Shown here: positions 44,134 through 53,625 of the stretch, piece after piece | Layout of the letters: the number at the start of each line of letters is the position of its first letter | Numbering within the stretch: the stretch's first letter is position 1 | From: CAVYPR01 sp963770505 | Lineage (GTDB): Bacteria; Actinomycetota; Acidimicrobiia; Acidimicrobiales; RAAP-2 | NCBI GenBank assembly: GCA_963770505.1 | Contig: CAVYPR010000001.1 | Coordinates: forward strand, 62,001-126,000 | Direction of reading: 5' to 3' | DNA length: 64,000 nt | Program-made: the position numbers and the translations under genes | The notes under the pieces: generated by a model | Databases searched by the model: none | Seen by the model: only the letters and a program-made list of their open reading frames with translations | Told to the model about the DNA's origin: nothing

Positions 44134-47100
44134 ATGCTCCGACTCGGGCAGAAATTCGTTGTGAAGCCGGCCGCGCTGTGTTTGGCAATCGGCTTGAGCG
44201 TCGGCATGATCGGTGGAGCGCTCTCGGCGAGCATCGCCGCGGCGGTGACGCCGGAGGTGTCGTGCAGCACGGGCATCGGCATCTCGATCGGCGCCACGAT
44301 CCACGAAGGTGCGACGACAACGCTCGCCCCGTCGCAGTCGATCGCCCGCGTTGGGGACACCATCACCTACACGGTGACCGTCGCGACGACCTCGGGCGAG
44401 TGCTCCTTCAACACAGGAATGGTGCACATCAAGACGCCCGACGGCGTATCGCACCTGCTCACATCCCACCTCTCGCTCTCGCCGGGGAGCAGCGCCACAT
44501 ACGCGTCCACCACCTACACCGTGAACAACAGCAATGTCGGGACGAACACAGCCCCCGCCGGGGCGATCAGAGCGCAAGCCACAGTCAAAGGGGTAGCCAC
44601 CGAGACCGGTGGGACACTCGAAACAGTGACAGCGGCGACCAACTACAACCTGTCGGTCATCCACCCCGAGACCACCTTGGTCAAGAAGGCGAGCGTTTCG
44701 TCAGGCCCCATCCCGCTCAAGGTGACGTTCACGTTCCAAGAGACGAACTCCTCGAGCGACCCCACCTCGAACGAACTCGCGGCCGATGTGATCTCGACAG
44801 TGCACGTCACCGACGCCACAGGCTGCACACCGGTCTTCCAGACAAGCTCAAACGGGACAACTACCCATCTGGCCGTCGGGGCGACGTGGACCTACACGTG
44901 CAGCAAGACATTCACAGACGTGGGCACCTTCATCGACCACGCAATGGCAACCGGCGTGGCGGGCGACAAGCGCGAGGCCGGCACGGCGACATCGCTCGGC
45001 GCCCCTCAGAACGAGACGGCACAGGCAACGGTCACAGCCGTGAAGGCCACGCCGGGAATCTCCACCTCGCCGCAGCCGGCGAGCGCCACCGTGGGCTCGA
45101 CCACCCTCAACGACAAGGTCACCCTGTCAGGGTTGGTGAACCCGGTCACGAGTGGCCCAGGGGTCGGCAAGATCACGGTGAAGCTGTACGCCCCGACACA
45201 CTCGACGTGCATAGGCACAGCGGCATTTACCCAGGTCATCACAGCCACCAGCGGTAACGGGACATACCCCACCACCGGTGGGCCGACGGCCACCGTGACC
45301 GGGGTCTGGCACTGGACGGCGTCCTACTCCGGTGACGCCAACAACAACGGCGCTACAAGCCTCTGCTCAGCCGAGCCGGTGACCATCACCAAGGCCACGC
45401 CGGGCATCTCCACCTCGCCGCAGCCGGCGAGCGCCACCGTGGGCTCGACCACCCTCAACGACAAGGTGACCCTGTCAGGGTTGGTGGACCCGGTCACGAG
45501 CGGCCCAGGGGTCGGCCAGATCACGGTCAAGCTGTACGCCCCGACACACTCGACGTGCATAGGCACAGCGGCATTTACCCAGGTCATCACAGCCACCAGC
45601 GGCAACGGGACATACACCACCACCGGTGGGCCGACAGCCAACGTGACCGGGGTCTGGCACTGGACGGCGTCCTACTCCGGTGACGCCAACAACAACGGCG
45701 CTACAAGCCTGTGCAGCTCCGAGCCGGTGACCATCACCAAGGCCACGCCGGGCATCTCCACCTCGCCGCAGCCGGCGAGCGCCACCGTGGGTTCGACCAC
45801 CCTCAACGACAAGATCACCCTGTCGGGGCTGGTGGACCCGGTCACGGGGACAGGGGTCGGCAAGATCACGGTCAAGCTGTTCCCGCCGTCGCAATCGACG
45901 TGCACAGGCACCGCGGCGTTCACTCAGGTGATCACAGCGACCAGCGGCAACGGGACATACACCACCACCGGTGGGCCGACAGCCAACGCGACCGGGACCT
46001 GGCGGTGGACCGCCTCCTACTCCGGTGACGCCAACAACAACGGCGCCACAAGCCTGTGCTCCTCCGAGCCGGTGACCATCACCAAGACGACCCCGCGCAT
46101 CTCCACCTCGCAGCAACCGGCGAGCGCCACCGTGGGTTCGACCACCCTCAACGACAAGATCACCCTGGCAGGGCTGGTGGACCCGGTCACGAGCGGCACA
46201 GGGGTCGGCAAGATCACGGTCAAGCTGTTCCCGCCGTCGCAATCGACGTGCACAGGCACTGCGGCGTTCACCCAGGTGATCACAGCCACCAGCGGCAACG
46301 GGACATACACCACCACCGGTGGTCCGACGGCGGAGACAGCGGGGACCTGGCAGTGGACGGCGTCCTACTCCGGTGACGCCAACAACAACGGCGCTACAAG
46401 CCTGTGCTCCTCCGAGCCGGTGACCATCACCAAGGCCACGCCTGGCATCTCCACCACGCCGCAGCCGGCGAGCGCCACCGTGGGCTCGACCAACCTCAAC
46501 GACAAGGTGACCCTGTCAGGGTTGGTGGACCCGGTCACGAGCGGCCCAGGGGTCGGAAAGATCACGGTCAAGCTGTACGCCCCGACACACTCGACGTGCA
46601 TAGGCACAGCGGCATTTACCCAGGTCATCACAGCCACCAGCGGCAACGGGACATACGCCACCACCGGTGGGCCGACAGCCAATGTGACCGGGGTCTGGCA
46701 CTGGACGGCCTCCTACTCCGGTGACGCCAACAACAACGGCGCTACAAGCCCGTGCTCCTCCGAGCCGGTGACCATCACCAAGGCCACGCCTGGCATCTCC
46801 ACCACGCCGCAGCCGGCGAGCGCCACCGTGGGCTCGACCACCCTCAACGACAAGGTGACCCTGTCAGGGTTGGTGGACCCGGTCACGAGCGGCCCAGGGG
46901 TTGGAAAGATCACGGTCAAGCTGTACACACCGTCGCACTCGACGTGCATAGGCACAGCGGCATTTACCCAGGTCATCACAGCCACCAGCGGCAACGGGAC
47001 ATACGCCACCACCGGTGGGCCGACAGCCGACGTGACCGGGGTCTGGCACTGGACGGCGTCCTACTCCGGTGACGCCAACAACAACGGCGCTACAAGCCCG

Positions 47101-50100
47101 TGCTCCTCCGAGCCGGTGACCATCACCAAGGCCACGCCTGGCATCTCCACCTCGCCGCAGCCGGCGAGCGCCACCGTGGGCTCGACCACCCTCAACGACA
47201 AGGTGACCCTGTCAGGGTTGGTGGACCCGGTCACGAGCGGCACAGGGGTTGGCAAGATCACGGTCAAGCTGTACACACCGTCGCACTCGACGTGCATAGG
47301 CACAGCGGCATTTACCCAGGTCATCACAGCCACCAGCGGCAACGGGACATATACCACCACCGGTGGGCCGACGGCGGAGACAGCGGGGACCTGGCACTGG
47401 ACGGCGTCGTACTCCGGTGACGCCAACAACAACGTCGCCACAAGCCTCTGCTCCTCCGAGCCGGTGACCATCACCAAGGCCACGCCGGACATCTCCACCT
47501 CGCCACAGCCGGCCAGCGCCACTGTGGGTTCGAACACGCTCAACGACAAGGTCACCCTGTCAGGGTTGGTGAACCCGGTCACGAGTGGCCCAGGGGTCGG
47601 CAAGATCACGGTCAAGCTGTACACACCGTCGCACTCGACGTGCACAGGCACAGCGGCGTTCACCCAGGTGATCACAGCGACCAGCGGCAACGGGACATAC
47701 ACCACCACCGGTGGGCCGACGGCGAACTTGACCGGGACCTGGCAGTGGACGGCGTCCTACTCCGGTGACGTCAACAACAACGTCGCCACAAGCCTGTGCT
47801 CCTCCGAGCCGGTGACCGTCACGAAGACCACCCCGGGCATCTCCACCTCGCCGCAGCCGGCGAGCGCCACCGTGGGCTCGACCACCCTCAACGACAAGAT
47901 CACCCTGTCGGGGCTGGTGGACCCGATCACCAGCGGCCCTGGGGTCGGCAAGATCACGGTGAAGCTGTACACACCGTCGCACTCGATGTGCACAGGCACC
48001 GCGGCGTTCACCCAGGTCATCACAGCGACCATCGGCAACGGGACATACACCACCACCGGTGGCCCGACAGCCAACCTGACCGGGACCTGGCAGTGGACGG
48101 CGTCCTACTCCGGTGACGTCAACAACAACGGCGCCACAAGCCTGTGCTCTACCGAGCCGGTGACCATCACCAAGGCCACCCCGGGCATCTCCACCTCTCC
48201 ACAGCCGGCGAGCGCCGCCGTGGGCTCGACCACCCTCAACGACAAGGTCACCCTGTCGGGGCTGGTGGACCCGGTCACGAGCGGCACAGGGGTCGGCAAG
48301 ATCACGGTCGAGCTGTACTCGCCGTCGCACTCGACGTGCACAGGGACAGCGGCGTTCACCCAGGTGATCACAGCGACCAGCGGCAACGGGACATACACCA
48401 CCACCGGCGGGCCGACGGCCAACGTGACCGGGACCTGGCAGTGGACGGCCACCTACTCCGGTGACGCCAACAACAACGGCGCCACAAGCCTGTGCTCCTC
48501 CGAGCCGGTGACCATCACCAAGACAACCCCGCGCCTCTCCACCTCTCAGCAACCAGCGAGCGGAACGGTCGGCTCGACCACCCTCAACGACAAGGTCACC
48601 CTGGCAGGGTTGGCGGACCCGGTCACGAGTGGCCCAGGGGTCGGCAAGATCACGGTGAAGCTGTACACACCGTCGCACTCGACGTGCACAGGCACCGCGG
48701 CGTTCAGCCAGGTGATCACAGCGACCAGCGGCAACGGGACATACACCACCACCGGCGGGCCAACGGCTGATGTGACTGGGACCTGGCAGTGGACGGCGTC
48801 CTACTCCGGTGACGTCAACAACTTCGGAGCCACAAGCCTGTGCTCGTCCGAGCCGGTGACCGTCACCACGGCCACGCCGGGCATCTCCACCTCGCCGCAG
48901 CCGGCGAGCGCCACCGTGGGCTCGACCACCCTCAACGACAAGGTCAGCCTGTCGGGGCTGGTGAACCCAGTCACGAGCGGCACAGGGGTCGGCAAGATCA
49001 CGGTGAAGCTGTACACACCGTCGCACTCGACGTGCACAGGCACCGCGGCGTTCACCCAGGTGATCACAGCGACCAGCGGCAACGGGACATACACCACCAC
49101 CGGTGGGCCGACAGCCAACCTGACCGGGACCTGGCAGTGGACGGCGTCCTACTCCGGTGACGCCAACAACAACGGCACGACAAGCGGATGCTCTGCGGAG
49201 CCTGTGACCATCACCAAGGCCACCCCTGGCATCTCCACCTCGCCGCAACCGGCGACCGGTACAGTCGGCGCGACCGCCCTCAACGACAAGGTCACCCTGG
49301 CAGGGCTGGTGGACCCGGTCACGAGCGGCACAGGGGTCGGCAAGATCACGGTCGAGCTGTACTCGCCGTCGCACTCGACGTGCACAGGGACAGCGGCGTT
49401 CACCCAGGTGATCTCAGCGACCAGCGGCAACGGGACATACACCACCACGGGTGGGCCGACGGCAGAGACAGCGGGGACCTGGCACTGGACGGCTTCCTAC
49501 TCCGGTGACGCCAACAACAACGGCGCCACCAGCGGCTGCTCAGCCGAGCCTGTTGTCATCACAGCTCCCAAGTGCACACCCAACCCGTGCAGCTCGAATC
49601 CCTGCACCACAACAAAGCCTCCGTGCACAAAGAAACCCCCATGCTGCACAACCAAGCCTCCGTGCACAAAGAAGGTTCCCTGCTGCACAACCAAGCCTCC
49701 GTGCACAACGAAGACACCGTGCCGGACAACCAAGCCTCCGTGCACAACCAAGCCTCCGTGCCGCACAACCAAGCCTCCGTGCACAACCAAGCCTCCGTGC
49801 TGCACAACCAAGCCTCCGTGCACAACGAAGACACCGTGCCGCACAACCAAGCCTCCGTGCACATCGAAGAAGCCGTGCACAACCAAGCCTCCGTGCACAA
49901 CCAAGCCTCCGTGCACATCGAAGAAGCCGTGCACAACCAAGCCTCCGTGCACAACCAAGCCTCCGTGCACATCGAAGAAGCCGTGCACAACCAAGCCTCC
50001 GTGCACAACCAAGCCTCCGTGCACAACCAAGCCTCCGTGCACATCGAAGAAGCCGTGCACAACCAAGCCTCCGTGCACAACCAAGAAGCCGTGCACAACC

Positions 50101-50142
50101 AAGGCCCCGTGCACATCCAAGTACGAGCTGGGTTGGTTGTAG
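44134..50142 (+). CDS. Giant secreted repeat protein with cysteine-rich cationic tail (2002 aa)
   Basis: The start at 44134 is preferred because the partial paralogue at 63902 starts at the equivalent residue ('M.R.GQK.FVVK') and GGGAG lies upstream. Residues 8-38 are a signal peptide ('ALCLAIGLSVGMIGGALSASIAAAV'). Residues 40-305 form a unique DUF11-like beta region. Thirteen Ig-like repeats of 116 residues follow, each starting (K/T)(A/T)TP.(I/L)ST and each with two cysteines ('STC.GTAAF' and 'TS.CS.EP') suited to an intradomain disulfide. From about residue 1812 to the end the protein is almost only Lys, Thr, Pro, Ser, Arg and about 33 Cys, arranged as TTKPPC-type hexapeptides, closing with 'KYELGWL'. 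A disulfide-crosslinked or metal-binding surface layer component is inferred. Confidence 0.85.
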   Translation: MLRLGQKFVVKPAALCLAIGLSVGMIGGALSASIAAAVTPEVSCSTGIGISIGATIHEGATTTLAPSQSIARVGDTITYTVTVATTSGECSFNTGMVHIKTPDGVSHLLTSHLSLSPGSSATYASTTYTVNNSNVGTNTAPAGAIRAQATVKGVATETGGTLETVTAATNYNLSVIHPETTLVKKASVSSGPIPLKVTFTFQETNSSSDPTSNELAADVISTVHVTDATGCTPVFQTSSNGTTTHLAVGATWTYTCSKTFTDVGTFIDHAMATGVAGDKREAGTATSLGAPQNETAQATVTAVKATPGISTSPQPASATVGSTTLNDKVTLSGLVNPVTSGPGVGKITVKLYAPTHSTCIGTAAFTQVITATSGNGTYPTTGGPTATVTGVWHWTASYSGDANNNGATSLCSAEPVTITKATPGISTSPQPASATVGSTTLNDKVTLSGLVDPVTSGPGVGQITVKLYAPTHSTCIGTAAFTQVITATSGNGTYTTTGGPTANVTGVWHWTASYSGDANNNGATSLCSSEPVTITKATPGISTSPQPASATVGSTTLNDKITLSGLVDPVTGTGVGKITVKLFPPSQSTCTGTAAFTQVITATSGNGTYTTTGGPTANATGTWRWTASYSGDANNNGATSLCSSEPVTITKTTPRISTSQQPASATVGSTTLNDKITLAGLVDPVTSGTGVGKITVKLFPPSQSTCTGTAAFTQVITATSGNGTYTTTGGPTAETAGTWQWTASYSGDANNNGATSLCSSEPVTITKATPGISTTPQPASATVGSTNLNDKVTLSGLVDPVTSGPGVGKITVKLYAPTHSTCIGTAAFTQVITATSGNGTYATTGGPTANVTGVWHWTASYSGDANNNGATSPCSSEPVTITKATPGISTTPQPASATVGSTTLNDKVTLSGLVDPVTSGPGVGKITVKLYTPSHSTCIGTAAFTQVITATSGNGTYATTGGPTADVTGVWHWTASYSGDANNNGATSPCSSEPVTITKATPGISTSPQPASATVGSTTLNDKVTLSGLVDPVTSGTGVGKITVKLYTPSHSTCIGTAAFTQVITATSGNGTYTTTGGPTAETAGTWHWTASYSGDANNNVATSLCSSEPVTITKATPDISTSPQPASATVGSNTLNDKVTLSGLVNPVTSGPGVGKITVKLYTPSHSTCTGTAAFTQVITATSGNGTYTTTGGPTANLTGTWQWTASYSGDVNNNVATSLCSSEPVTVTKTTPGISTSPQPASATVGSTTLNDKITLSGLVDPITSGPGVGKITVKLYTPSHSMCTGTAAFTQVITATIGNGTYTTTGGPTANLTGTWQWTASYSGDVNNNGATSLCSTEPVTITKATPGISTSPQPASAAVGSTTLNDKVTLSGLVDPVTSGTGVGKITVELYSPSHSTCTGTAAFTQVITATSGNGTYTTTGGPTANVTGTWQWTATYSGDANNNGATSLCSSEPVTITKTTPRLSTSQQPASGTVGSTTLNDKVTLAGLADPVTSGPGVGKITVKLYTPSHSTCTGTAAFSQVITATSGNGTYTTTGGPTADVTGTWQWTASYSGDVNNFGATSLCSSEPVTVTTATPGISTSPQPASATVGSTTLNDKVSLSGLVNPVTSGTGVGKITVKLYTPSHSTCTGTAAFTQVITATSGNGTYTTTGGPTANLTGTWQWTASYSGDANNNGTTSGCSAEPVTITKATPGISTSPQPATGTVGATALNDKVTLAGLVDPVTSGTGVGKITVELYSPSHSTCTGTAAFTQVISATSGNGTYTTTGGPTAETAGTWHWTASYSGDANNNGATSGCSAEPVVITAPKCTPNPCSSNPCTTTKPPCTKKPPCCTTKPPCTKKVPCCTTKPPCTTKTPCRTTKPPCTTKPPCRTTKPPCTTKPPCCTTKPPCTTKTPCRTTKPPCTSKKPCTTKPPCTTKPPCTSKKPCTTKPPCTTKPPCTSKKPCTTKPPCTTKPPCTTKPPCTSKKPCTTKPPCTTKKPCTTKAPCTSKYELGWL
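45046..49563 (+). repeat. Thirteen tandem 348-bp repeats
   Basis: The unit starts at GCCACGCCGGGAATC (45046) and again at 45394, a 348-bp period, continuing to 49563 (one unit is a codon shorter). Copies differ by scattered substitutions, and several substitutions are shared by non-adjacent copies, a sign of shuffling between units. Confidence 0.95.
49570..50130 (+). repeat. 18-bp tandem repeats coding TTKPPC
   Basis: The unit ACAACCAAGCCTCCGTGC (18 bp) and variants (ACATCGAAGAAGCCGTGC and similar) are repeated about 30 times. Larger blocks of two or three units recur. As the unit is a multiple of three and lacks stops in all six frames, long spurious reading frames appear on both strands. 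Confidence 0.95.
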
Positions 50143-50402
50143 AGACACGTCAAGGCAGTACGGAGTCACGTGCGGGAGATATCCAGTGAACTGAGGGGAT
50201 GAGCCTCCTCGTGACGTGCTTCAGACGACGGACGTGGTGAGTCAACTAGAGCCATAGGCGCGGTGACAGTGGCCGCCCACGGGCGGGACCTACCGAGTTA
50301 CGTAGCGGAGGTGTGGTCGGGTGCCATGCGTCGCGACTCTCAGTGCGCATTCGCGAAAAGGCGCCCTGACCCCACCAATCTATTTTTCGCAGCCCAGGGC
50401 GA
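50143..50402. other. Convergent intergenic region, nothing recognised
   Basis: 260 bp between two convergent genes. No clear hairpin terminator, RNA gene or short gene was seen. Confidence 0.4.
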
Positions 50403-50891
50403 TCAATGCGCGCGGCGTTCCAGGAATGACAGGGTGAAGAGGACGTGCCATTTTGCCTCGACGTGGTGATTGACGCCGGGTGGGATGGCCTGGCAATAGC
50501 CGGCGCTCACGTCTCGACTGAAGATCGGCTGCGCGTTCATGGTGAACCGCAGCTCACCCTGGCGGACATGGAGCCACCCCCACGTACCGTCGGTGAGACG
50601 GTGGCTGCGAAGCAGGGCGGGCGGAACGGTCTCGTTCGACCATCGGGCGCTCGAACGGACGACACACAGGCCGGTGGGAAGCTCAGCCCGGTCGCACATC
50701 GGGCAGCCAAGGACGGACCCGATGCGCTTCATCCGCTCATCGTCATCGATGACCCACGACCGGAGCTGGAACGGTGGACGATGACGGACGTGCTGGTTGT
50801 GTCCGCATGACAGCTCTGCCACCCAGTCGCCGTCGATGTCCTGGTGGAATGCGGTGATTTCCCGGATCACCGACCCAGCCTCGCTGAGCAT
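50403..50891 (-). CDS. DUF3565-DUF1971 fusion protein
   Basis: 162 residues from ATG 50891; a longer start at 51047 exists, but its extra 52 residues look non-conserved. Residues 7-72 match DUF3565 ('ITAFHQDIDGDWVAELSCGHNQHVRHRPPF' region, 'GCPMCDRAELPTGL'), with CGH...H and CPMC as likely zinc ligands. Residues 73-162 match DUF1971/YeaR ('TVPPALLRSHRLTDGTWGWLHV', 'GVNHHVEA..HVLFTLSFL'), a cupin-like fold. E. coli YeaR is nitrate/nitrite-induced, and the domain also occurs in TehB-like proteins. A cytoplasmic stress or metal-related role is inferred. Confidence 0.75.
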   Translation of the reverse strand: MLSEAGSVIREITAFHQDIDGDWVAELSCGHNQHVRHRPPFQLRSWVIDDDERMKRIGSVLGCPMCDRAELPTGLCVVRSSARWSNETVPPALLRSHRLTDGTWGWLHVRQGELRFTMNAQPIFSRDVSAGYCQAIPPGVNHHVEAKWHVLFTLSFLERRAH

Positions 50892-51065
50892 CAGGGATCG
50901 CACAACCGACGGCCTCGCCTCACGAGAAATCCCTGCTGGCTCCCTCGACGTGTTCGTCAGTGCATGTACGTCCGCACCATCAGTCGGAGCACGCGGCCTC
51001 GGCGAAGCTTCTCTGACCTCACCGCTCAGCCACTGTCCGGAGCACAACGCCGGTGGACGAAAGCA

Positions 51066-51116
51066 TCGACGCTAGCTAGCGTCGACATCGGAGCATCGGA
51101 CTCGGTAGCTAGCGTC
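51066..51116. promoter_or_regulatory. 20-bp perfect palindrome plus half-site upstream of the NHL/TIG/GYW gene
   Basis: TCGACGCTAGCTAGCGTCGA (51066-51085) is a perfect palindrome. Its right-hand TAGCTAGCGTC is repeated at 51106-51116, 33 bp away, about three helical turns. It lies 50-100 bp before the ATG at 51165 and in the gap shared with the divergent DUF3565 gene, so it is a candidate operator for either. Confidence 0.5.
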
Positions 51117-51164
51117 TTAGAAATAGGTGTGTGCGGAGGGAAACGACGAGTTGGAGTGTGAGAT

Positions 51165-53267
51165 ATGGCGACGAATCGCTCGTCGGTTCGCAGGGCGGGA
51201 CGGAACCGAATCTCACGCTTGTTGGTGACCACCTCCACGTTGCTGGGTATTAGCACGCTGGCGGGATTGACGACCGGCGCAGTCGATGCGCCGCCACCTG
51301 CCGGTGCGACCACCTCGGCATCGACGCTTTATGTGGGGAATCCGACAAATCACACCATCACCTCCTACGGGATCCCGACGACCGGGGGCAACGTGAAGCC
51401 AGGCGTCACGGTCTCTCTCGCCGGCAATCCCAGCCCGGCTCAGTTGGCGTTCGACGCGAGCGGAGATCTTTGGACCGCCAACACAGACGCCGGAACGATT
51501 TCCGAGTATATGCCGACGCAACTCGCCGCCGGAGGGACACAGTCGGCTGCGGTCACCATCACATGCACAGAGCCTGTCGGATTGGTGTTCACCGGCGCAG
51601 GAGACCTTTGGGTTGCCAACTGGTTTGGTTCGACCCTCAGTGAGTACACGCCAACACAGTTGAAGGCGAGCAGCCACCCCACAGCGGCGGTCAAGATCTC
51701 GTCGAACGGCAAGACACCCGCGAGCCTCACAGGCCCTGCGAACCTGGCGGTGGACGCCTCTGGCGACCTCTGGGTGGCCAACAGCAGCAACAACACGATC
51801 GTCGAGTTCAAGGCCACACAGTTGACGTCGAGCGGAGATCCCAATCCGGCGGTCACGATTACGTCCAATGGGACAGTCCTCGAGTACCCGCTTGGGCTGG
51901 GCTTCGATACCGCTGGGGACCTTTGGGTGGCCAGCAGTACAGCCAACACGATCGTAGAGTTCAAGGCCACACAGTTGACGTCGAGCGGTGATCCCACTCC
52001 TGAGGTCACGATCTCATCCAAAGCCACAAGCCTCGGGCGACCAATTGGGATTGCCTTCGACAGCGCGGGCGACCTGTGGGCGTCAAACCAATTTGTAAAG
52101 TCGGTCGTCGAGTACACCCCGAACCAACTGGCGGCGGGCGGCGCGCTGACCCCGGCCGAAACGATTCAGGGCCCGACAAGCGGTCTGAGTGCACCGACGA
52201 GCGTGGCCATCAAACAGCCCCCCACGGTGACCTCGCTGTCTCCGGCCACAGGGCCTGAGCGGGGCGGCACCACGGTCACCGTCCACGGGACCGGGTTCAC
52301 CTCGGCCTCCAAGGTCTCCTTCGGCTCGTCGGCGGCCACCACAGTCAAGGTCACGAGCCCGTTCACGCTCACGGCCGTGGCCCCCAAGGGCCTGAAGACC
52401 GTCACAGTGACCGTGGGCACCTTCTCGGGCACAAGCGCCCCCTCGGCCGGCTCGGTCTACACCTACGTGGGCACCGGCTATGACCTGGTGGGCTCCGACG
52501 GCGGGGTCTTCGTCTTCCCCGTGGGCATGCCCCACGGCTTCTACGGCTCGCTGCCGAGCATCCACGTGGTCCCCAACAAGCCGGTGGTGGGCATGGTGGC
52601 CACGGTCACCGACAGCGGCTACTTCCTGGTCGCCCAGGACGGCGGGGTCTTCGCCTTCACAGCGCCCTTCTTGGGGTCGCTGCCGGGCATCCACGTGACC
52701 CCGGCCGCCCCCATCGTGGGCATCGTGGCCGTCGACACAGACCAGGGCTACTTCCTGGTCGGCCAGGACGGCGGGGTCTTCACCTTCGGGCCGCAGGGCA
52801 CCGTCACATTCCTGGGTTCGTTGCCCGGACGGGGCATCCACGTGAACAACATCATCGGCATGGCGGCCACGCCGTCGGGGAACGGCTACTGGCTGGTGTC
52901 GGCCACAGGGACCGTCTACACCTTCGGGGCGGCCCAGGGGAACCTGGGCACAGCCAAGGGCACCCCCTCGCCGGTCTCGGCCATCGCCGGCACGGCCACA
53001 GGGGGCGGCTACTGGATCACCACCCAGAACGGTGCGGTCTACGCCTTCGGCAACGCCCAGTACCAGGGGTCCTTGCCCGCGATCAAGGTGACCCCGGCCC
53101 ACCCGGTGATCGGCATCGTGCCCACGGCCAACACAACCGCCTACTGGCTGCTCGGCTCCGACGGGGGCATCTTCACCTTCGCCCCGCCGGGTCTCACACT
53201 CTTCTACGGCTCGCTGCCGGGGGTGGGGGTCCACGTCACCAACATCGTGGCGGCGGTGCCGAACTAG
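51165..53267 (+). CDS. Secreted NHL-type propeller / TIG / GYW-repeat protein
   Basis: 700 residues; ATG with GGAG 8 bases upstream. Residues 15-48 are a signal peptide. Residues 50-345 form about six blades of an NHL/SMP-30-like beta-propeller with 'FDASGDLW(V/T)AN' and 'NTIVEFKATQL' repeats. Residues 350-430 are one TIG domain ('PPTVTSLSPATGPERGGTTVTV'). Residues 440-700 are divergent GYW repeats in which GYFLVAQDGGVFAF replaces GYWLV. The protein is exported and likely surface-bound. The mixture of propeller types suggests a ligand or carbohydrate-binding scaffold rather than an enzyme, since no catalytic motif is evident. Confidence 0.75.
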   Translation: MATNRSSVRRAGRNRISRLLVTTSTLLGISTLAGLTTGAVDAPPPAGATTSASTLYVGNPTNHTITSYGIPTTGGNVKPGVTVSLAGNPSPAQLAFDASGDLWTANTDAGTISEYMPTQLAAGGTQSAAVTITCTEPVGLVFTGAGDLWVANWFGSTLSEYTPTQLKASSHPTAAVKISSNGKTPASLTGPANLAVDASGDLWVANSSNNTIVEFKATQLTSSGDPNPAVTITSNGTVLEYPLGLGFDTAGDLWVASSTANTIVEFKATQLTSSGDPTPEVTISSKATSLGRPIGIAFDSAGDLWASNQFVKSVVEYTPNQLAAGGALTPAETIQGPTSGLSAPTSVAIKQPPTVTSLSPATGPERGGTTVTVHGTGFTSASKVSFGSSAATTVKVTSPFTLTAVAPKGLKTVTVTVGTFSGTSAPSAGSVYTYVGTGYDLVGSDGGVFVFPVGMPHGFYGSLPSIHVVPNKPVVGMVATVTDSGYFLVAQDGGVFAFTAPFLGSLPGIHVTPAAPIVGIVAVDTDQGYFLVGQDGGVFTFGPQGTVTFLGSLPGRGIHVNNIIGMAATPSGNGYWLVSATGTVYTFGAAQGNLGTAKGTPSPVSAIAGTATGGGYWITTQNGAVYAFGNAQYQGSLPAIKVTPAHPVIGIVPTANTTAYWLLGSDGGIFTFAPPGLTLFYGSLPGVGVHVTNIVAAVPN

Positions 53268-53311
53268 CAAGCAACGATTCTGAGAGGCCGGTCCCCGGCC
53301 ACTTGACCACC

Positions 53312-53351
53312 CGCACCGCCGGTTGCTCCATGGAGAGCGGCCGGCGGTGCG
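53312..53351 (+). terminator. Hairpin terminator after the NHL/TIG/GYW gene
   Basis: CGCACCGCCGG pairs perfectly with CCGGCGGTGCG (11 bp) around an 18-nt loop, 45 bp after the stop. Confidence 0.65.
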
Positions 53352-53537
53352 GCGCGTCGGGGGTGGCGTAGGAGGCGTCAGCGGTCGCGCGCCGTTCCTC
53401 GGGCCGGCGCCGGGTCCGTCCCAACTTTCATCCCAACTGCTTCGGCACTTTCGATCTCCTCGGCTAGGCCATTCGACAGGAGTGTCCCACTCAGCTGCAC
53501 GGGACAGAATCCCACCGCGCCAGACTCCCACGGTTGG

Positions 53538-53568
53538 CCGAATCCCGCCTGCAGGCCGGCTCACCGTC
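53538..53568 (+). repeat. Inverted copy of the rnpB 3' end (candidate att site)
   Basis: 28 of 31 bases match the last 31 bp of rnpB, in the orientation opposite to the copies at 60947 and 62999. The central GCCTATAGGC is GCCTGCAGGC here, so the 10-bp palindrome is preserved by two compensating changes. It sits 57 bp beyond the stop codon of the minus-strand surface gene. Confidence 0.7.
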
Positions 53569-53625
53569 ACCTTCGCTCCATCAGCGGCCGCGGCGCTGAC
53601 GGGTGAGCAGTGGGTAACCCCTCGA

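Noticed and set aside
49570..50130. CRISPR-like regular repeats
   Set aside because: There are no unique spacers; the repeats are contiguous 18-bp coding units and no cas gene is present.
49497..50189. Long frames in all other phases across the cysteine tail (for example CTEAWL, VVHGGL and NQASVH repeats)
   Set aside because: The 18-bp unit has no stop in any frame. Only the frame continuous with the signal peptide and 116-residue repeats is supported.
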